Below are positions 9,067 to 13,710 of a stretch of 13,710 nt of DNA, piece by piece. Under the pieces are notes generated by a model that was not told the origin of the DNA, did not search any database, and saw only the letters and a program-made list of their open reading frames with translations. Position numbers and translations under genes: made by a program. Where the stretch lies: positions 14,171 through 27,880 of the forward strand of contig JAAAIG010000436.1 of assembly GCA_015852425.1 (NCBI GenBank), read 5' to 3'. Source of the DNA: Gryganskiella cystojenkinii (Eukaryota; Mortierellomycota; Mortierellomycetes; Mortierellales; Mortierellaceae). Position 1 is the first letter of the stretch. Each line of letters opens with the position of its first letter.

Positions 9067-12000
9067 TCATGCACCTCCTCGGCCGCGTCCCCGACCTCGT
9101 CCACCTCGACCGCGTGCTCGAGTTGCCCAAAAATTACGGCCTCTAGACTTGCCACCTCCTCCTCCTCCACGAGTACTTCGTTCCGTGGGTTTGCTCCGCA
9201 CCGCCAAACTTCCATTCGCGGTTGTTGGTTGTCCTCCAAAAGACGGCTTCCTCACGCCATACGCTTCCTCGCCTCTTGGACCTGCGCTTTGAGAAATATG
9301 ACCAAAAGCCTCCAATGAGAACCCAGTACTTGGTGGTGGACCTGCTGAGGAAGAGGAGCCTGCGCCACCGAGGCGACCAAGTGACATTGGTCCCACACCA
9401 GCCCCAAACGTGAGTTGACCCTTGGTGCCTTGCTTCCCTCGGCCGTTGCTGCGTCCACTGCCGCGACCTCTACCTCGACCTTTACCCTTGGATCGACTCT
9501 CTTTGCCGTCATCGTCGTCGTCGTTGTTGTTGTTATTGCCTCCCTTCCGGTTGGGTTGAAGTTGGGCAAAATACATCGCAAGTGAAGGATCGTCCCGTCC
9601 TGTACGCAAATCCACCAGATCCTCCAGCAAATCCCCATCATCAAAATCTTCTTCATCCTCATCTCCTTCCTCGTACTTATCATCCCATGCACCGACGCCG
9701 CCTCGATCGGTTGCATTCTTATCAAAGCGAGGCTGAATGTGTTGACTGTTGTAGCCGTTACTGGCCTGAGCCTCTTCCCACCAATCTTGACTTTGGAATC
9801 CGTAATCGGGATCAAACTCGTAACCTTGAGGACTTTCAAACAGGTCCTCCACTCCCTGGGACCGCTGACCATTCGTACTCGAGCCACCACCACTATGTTG
9901 TCTATCACGCGACACTCTGGGAGACGATGCCATATCCGGGGTCTGTGAAAGTGGTTTTGGTATCTGTGTGGCCGTCTTGGTCACTTTGGACATGGTCAGC
10001 TTGCCAGGGATGGCGCCTATACCACCAACAACTCCGCCGAGACCCACTCCTCGGACTTGACGGTGATCCAACTTCTCAGAATCGAAGAGGTCGTCTTCCT
10101 TATTCCAGAGTTTCTCTGAGACCGGTCGACGACGTCCAACTTCAATCTCGTACTCGAGATCCTCGTTTTCCTCCTCTCCTACGATTTTTCTCGCTTTTGC
10201 AGAGCTAGTCCGCTCTCTTTGTTCCTTGAGCATCTGTTGGCGGCGCTGTCGGGCGCTCGTCGGAAGTATATTGTCAAGGATCGTGGATTTCGGCTTGGCT
10301 TTCGATTGACGGTTGAATGGCTCCGCTGGCTTGTGGTTGGCTTCGCTAGACATTTCATCCTCTGTATCATCTAATTGGATAAAGGCACCCTCCGACATAT
10401 TTTTGGTATGAATCTTGGCCTTGATCTCTTTTGACTTTTGTTTGCTGGGCAAAACGGACACTTTTGCAGCGGTCTTGGTCAGCTTTACCCGCGAGAGACG
10501 GTTTTGCAACGTTGGTCCTGGATGTTGCATAAAGTCGTCGTCTTCATCACCGTCATCATCATCATCGACACGATCATTCATGTTCTCCTTGGACTCGACC
10601 TCATCCTCTTCAATCGCAAACGAAGCCAGAGCCTTCCCGTTCGCCAGAAAGTTCCTTGACGATGAACCAGAATCTAGAGCTCTCTTTGATTTGACTTGAC
10701 GAGTTGAAAAGTATGGGGCCGGAGGATACGATGCATGAGACCAGTAGACGGCATCGGCTGCCTCGGCGGCAGGTACTGTCCGTGAAGAAGACTGTGTTCC
10801 TGCTGGAGTCACTATTTTCTGCCCTGGCTGGATTCCAAAGACACTCTGACTCGAGATACTGTCACCTTGGGATATCTCAATAGGATCCGTCCCACGGATT
10901 TGACTATCGGGTTCATCACTAGACACACCAGACGAGATTGTTTTGCGCAATCCAACATTTTTGTCATGGTCCCTCTGCTTGACGGCAGTTGGCGAGTTGA
11001 GTGTCATGTTGCCAACCTGACGAGTAGGTGTGTCGAGAGATACCATACGTTGCCGTTGCCCGATGTTAACTTTAGTGGGTGTGATAGGGTTGGCTCCTGC
11101 GGCACGGTCTTCAAACTGACGCCTTCTCTGAGTCGATGGTGGCTCGCGATCGGGTACCTGGGTTTGGAAAAAGTCTCCCTGGTCCTCCTCAAAGTGGGCG
11201 TCCTGGGTTTGGAAGGCTCTCTCCAATTCTAGGGCCATCTCCTGGTCTTGTCGCTCGATTTCATCCTGCTCCTCCCTGTCCTTTGCCTGAAGCTCGGCTT
11301 CGACATGAGTGGCTAACTCATCTGCCGGCATTATCACAGAGCAAAGAGGGCATCGTTCCATGGGCTTTCCGGAGCACACTATCGGCGAAGCCTCGACTTC
11401 AGGACTAACTCTTTCGACAAACGGTTGAAGCACTGACTCTGAAATCGCGAGCTCGCTTGGCCACTGCTGAGATGATTCCATCCGATGCTTACTGAGATCC
11501 ACGAAGCGCAAACCACTGTATCTCTGTCGGCTGCGGTCTTCTTGTTGAATCACTGGCCGCACTCTCTGACTCTCGTCGGAAAATCCTTCAATCTCTTCGA
11601 TCGGTGACGGCGCCGGCATCGGCTCTGCCGGTTCTGAGAAACGCGGAACCGCCTCTGTCAATTTGATGCGCTTTGGGGGTGAAGTCATGCTCATGCGCGC
11701 TGATCTGCGACGGATCCGTGGATCTTCCAGAGGTTCTTCGTATTCCACCTCAGACTCTTGAGCTTGGGCCACATCCTCGTCGGCTGTTTTGGTACTCGCT
11801 TGTTGAGTCAATCGTTGAAATATCGGGAATGTCGGCGGTGGGCTGGCTTCTTTTGGTATTTTTTTAGATATGCGCTCAATCATCGGTTGCGGGGTCGGTG
11901 TGCCAATCTCGGAATCCTCCTCCTCCTCAAACAGCAATGTCTCTCGAAGTCTCTTGTGTGATTCTTCGACCTCCTTTGAATCCAGCTCAGTCATCATCAA

Positions 12001-13660
12001 GTCTTGACTTGAATCAAGGTCTGATGGCAAATCGAGGACCAAGCGTCTGGGTTTAGTCAACTTAGTAGACAGCCGGCTGGTCGTGAGAGCATTGGGTGGG
12101 GAGATCGCGGCTCGACTACCGATCCTGTTGGTGTTGACTGTGGTGGAATCGTTCTTCCTGAGGTGGTTTCCTGTTGTAGCGATACCTTCCTCCTGTTCGC
12201 CTTCAGAGTCGGAAACCAAGGCTCGAGCGGGGCTGTCCCTTGGCTTTACTCCGCCTATCGAGTCGATCTTGGGCAGGCCGAGGTGATTCGAGCCAACAGA
12301 ACTGTGTCGATGCGAGTGTGGCCACTGCTCTGAAACGATCTCAACCTCGGATTCGTCGTCGTCTTCAGAGCCCTGTACCATGTCGTAATGTCTGATTCTT
12401 TGCTTGGACTTTGGTGTGGATAAAACGATATCGCCTTCAGGGCCTTCTGTTATCGACCAGGGCATCTTGGCTGTACCGACAGGCGAAGTTGAGGTTGCTG
12501 TTGCGGAAGGTGAGGAAGCCGACCGAGGAATGGTATCACAAGCCGTAGGATAGACAGACACTCGCTTCCTGGAGCGGTTCTCTTTGAGGAGGTCCTTTCC
12601 TGGGTCCTTTGAAATCTCATCTTCTACGTCGTCGTCGTCGCTGCTGTCCCTCAGAATAACTGGTGTGGCCTTGTGTCGCACGCTCACTGATTGTTCTACC
12701 GGTTCGTCCTCGCCACTTGAAATCAGATTGATCGTGTTCGATTCGGATGGCTGCACCTAGATATAAACATTTTTTTTTTTTTTTTGCGCGTTATTAACTC
12801 ATCTGCCTCCAGTTCATGGCAGTAAATTAGTTCCGCTCCATGGTCCATCGTTTCTTACAATGCGTCTGCGGCCTCTGGACGGAGGAGATGCGATCTTACT
12901 CCTTTGGTGGATTCCTTTTTGACGACCCTCTGCTCTATGGTTGGTATCGGTAGTAGATACGCAAAGTTCTTCATCATCCGACCCTACGATTTCAGTCGGC
13001 TCAGTCGAGCGCAATGGACGCCTCGGAGAGGCGAATCGGGGACGGTGTGATTCATCCCTAAAAAAACCGGGCGAGGTAGACATGAGCCTAAACGGCTCTT
13101 GGGTGTTCTTGCCAAACGAAATCCTCCTTGAGCTGACACCACGATCTCCAGAGGCTCCATTCACATTCTGAGAGATTAGGTCTGGTGCGCGGCCTCCTTC
13201 TTCAGACATCCAGGGGTCGATGTATTGACGGCTGTTCTTGCCATTGTCCTTTTTGTTTCTTGCGGAGGCAGCCGCAGAGCTATTTCTGGGGGCAGACTTT
13301 AAGCTCTCCTTGACGGCTTGCTGAATAGCAGCATCCTCGTCATAGGATTCCTCGTCAAGCTCGTCCTGATAGGTGTCTCTGTTGTTTTTGCGGTTGTGGT
13401 TACCGGGTAGTGGTATAGTCTTGTTAACTCTGGACTGGAGTTGAGTCATTTGCTTGTTGTTTTCTGCAGCCTGTTGGCCAGGTATCCTAGAATGACATGA
13501 GAATGTGCTGTATTAGGTCATTGTATGCGATTCATAATCAAAATCGATTATTATTGAATCCATTTATTGTAGCCTCTATTTTTGGTGGCAAAGAGGGGAA
13601 AATAAATATTGCGAGTTGGCGAACATACTGGGAGAAAAACTCTGTGATCTTTGGCATCAT
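9067..13660 (-). CDS. Large disordered protein with PIP-like, UIM, UBZ4-like, MIU-like and SIM-like motifs; RGG tail
   Basis: Not recognised as a named gene. Exons: 13660(or beyond window)-13629, 13486-12859 and 12756-9067; introns of 142 bp (GTATGT) and 102 bp (GTAAGA) keep phase. The last exon alone encodes 1,229 residues. The start is unsettled: ATGATG at 13660-13655 opens MMPKITEFFSQ, but the frame stays open to the window edge. From the 13660 ATG the product is 1,449 residues. In order: PIP-box-like MPKITEFF; UIM DEDAAIQQAVKESL (13300-13341) with Ile-x2-Ala-x3-Ser; SIM-like TEIVGSDDEEL; SIM-like NTINLISSGEDE and TPVILRDSSDDDD (12714-12636); UBZ4-like CPLC...H-x3-E (11352-11294); MIU-like DQEMALEL (about 11247-11224); SIM-like AFIQLDDTEDE (about 10386-10354); acidic runs; Asn5Asp5; RG/RGG tail. 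It is rich in Ser/Pro/Asp/Glu/Arg and probably nuclear. The combination suggests a reader of ubiquitin and SUMO at DNA damage or forks (inference). No catalytic domain is seen. Confidence 0.85.
9070..9174 (-). other. RG/RGG-rich C-terminal tail
   Basis: The last 35 residues are almost only Arg and Gly with a central NFW. A second RG block lies about 90 residues earlier (9490-9430). Such tails bind nucleic acid and are arginine-methylation targets in many eukaryotic nuclear proteins; both roles are inferred here. Confidence 0.7.
9509..9537 (-). repeat. Asn5-Asp5 codon repeat
   Basis: Runs of AAC/AAT followed by GAC/GAT codons encode five Asn then five Asp, next to the RG-rich tail. Trinucleotide tracts like this often vary in length between strains. 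Confidence 0.8.
11294..11352 (-). other. UBZ4-like zinc finger with fourth ligand changed to Glu
   Basis: Residues encoded here fit C-x2-C-x11-H-x3-E. RAD18-type UBZ4 fingers have C-x2-C-x11-H-x3-C with the same spacing. The finger is the only Cys/His cluster in a nearly Cys-free protein and leads directly into a long charged helix, as UBZ helices do. Confidence 0.55.
13300..13341 (-). other. Ubiquitin-interacting motif (UIM)
   Basis: Acidic DED followed by I-Q-Q-A-V-K-E-S matches the UIM core (acidic cluster, hydrophobic, x2, Ala, x3, Ser). The usual downstream acidic residue is replaced by Lys/Ser. It lies in exon 2 of the large gene, about 30 residues after the PIP-like end region. Confidence 0.6.
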
Positions 13661-13710
13661 TTGGCCAACCTTGTCCAGGCAGGGTTCTGAAGATTGGTGG
13701 TCCTGATGAA

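Noticed and set aside
9582..10208. 208-codon plus-strand frame
   Set aside because: Shadow of the 3.7-kb exon on the minus strand; the translation is Pro/His/Arg-rich noise.
12814..13449. Treating 13449-12814 as a separate 211-residue gene
   Set aside because: A GTAAGA donor at 12858 and a CTAG acceptor at 12757 join it in phase to the 1,229-residue exon. The CTAG acceptor at 13487 likewise extends it upstream, so the ATG at 13449 is internal.

Overview
The window looks like a piece of an early-diverging filamentous fungus, probably Mortierellomycota or a related Mucoromycota lineage (inference). The support is: short spliceosomal introns (78-229 bp) with GTAAGT-like donors and YAG-like acceptors in every gene; a secreted chitin deacetylase; a fungal-type MscL channel with a cytosolic extension; and a FAD monooxygenase of a type I associate with these fungi. 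All four genes lie on the minus strand. I joined exons by eye from splice signals, reading phase and family motifs.

Layout in transcription order (right to left). (1) 13660-9067, three visible exons: a protein of about 1,450 residues, mostly disordered. It has a PIP-box-like N terminus, a ubiquitin-interacting motif, several SUMO-interaction-like motifs, an altered UBZ4-like zinc finger followed by a MIU-like helix, and an RGG tail. I cannot name it; the motifs suggest a ubiquitin/SUMO reader in DNA repair or replication. (2) 8554-6936, six exons including a 17-nt microexon: a 314-residue MscL-family mechanosensitive channel. Its N-terminal extension carries 11-residue repeats and its C-terminal domain has a CxxC...CxxC zinc knuckle. 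(3) 6247-4174, four exons: a 565-residue FAD-dependent monooxygenase with two low-complexity insertions. (4) 1607-65, three exons: a 394-residue polysaccharide (chitin) deacetylase with signal peptide, intact catalytic motifs and a probable GPI-anchor signal.

The gene-free stretches are 1608-4173 (about 2.5 kb, containing the deacetylase promoter and long A/T homopolymers), 6248-6935 and 8555-9066. I saw no tRNA, rRNA, CRISPR array, transposase or reverse transcriptase. The genes do not form a pathway. The deacetylase and the channel both concern the cell surface and osmotic stress, but the neighbourhood alone does not show a functional link.

The observations most worth following are the synuclein/LEA-like 11-mer repeat fused to MscL and the multi-motif ubiquitin/SUMO reader.
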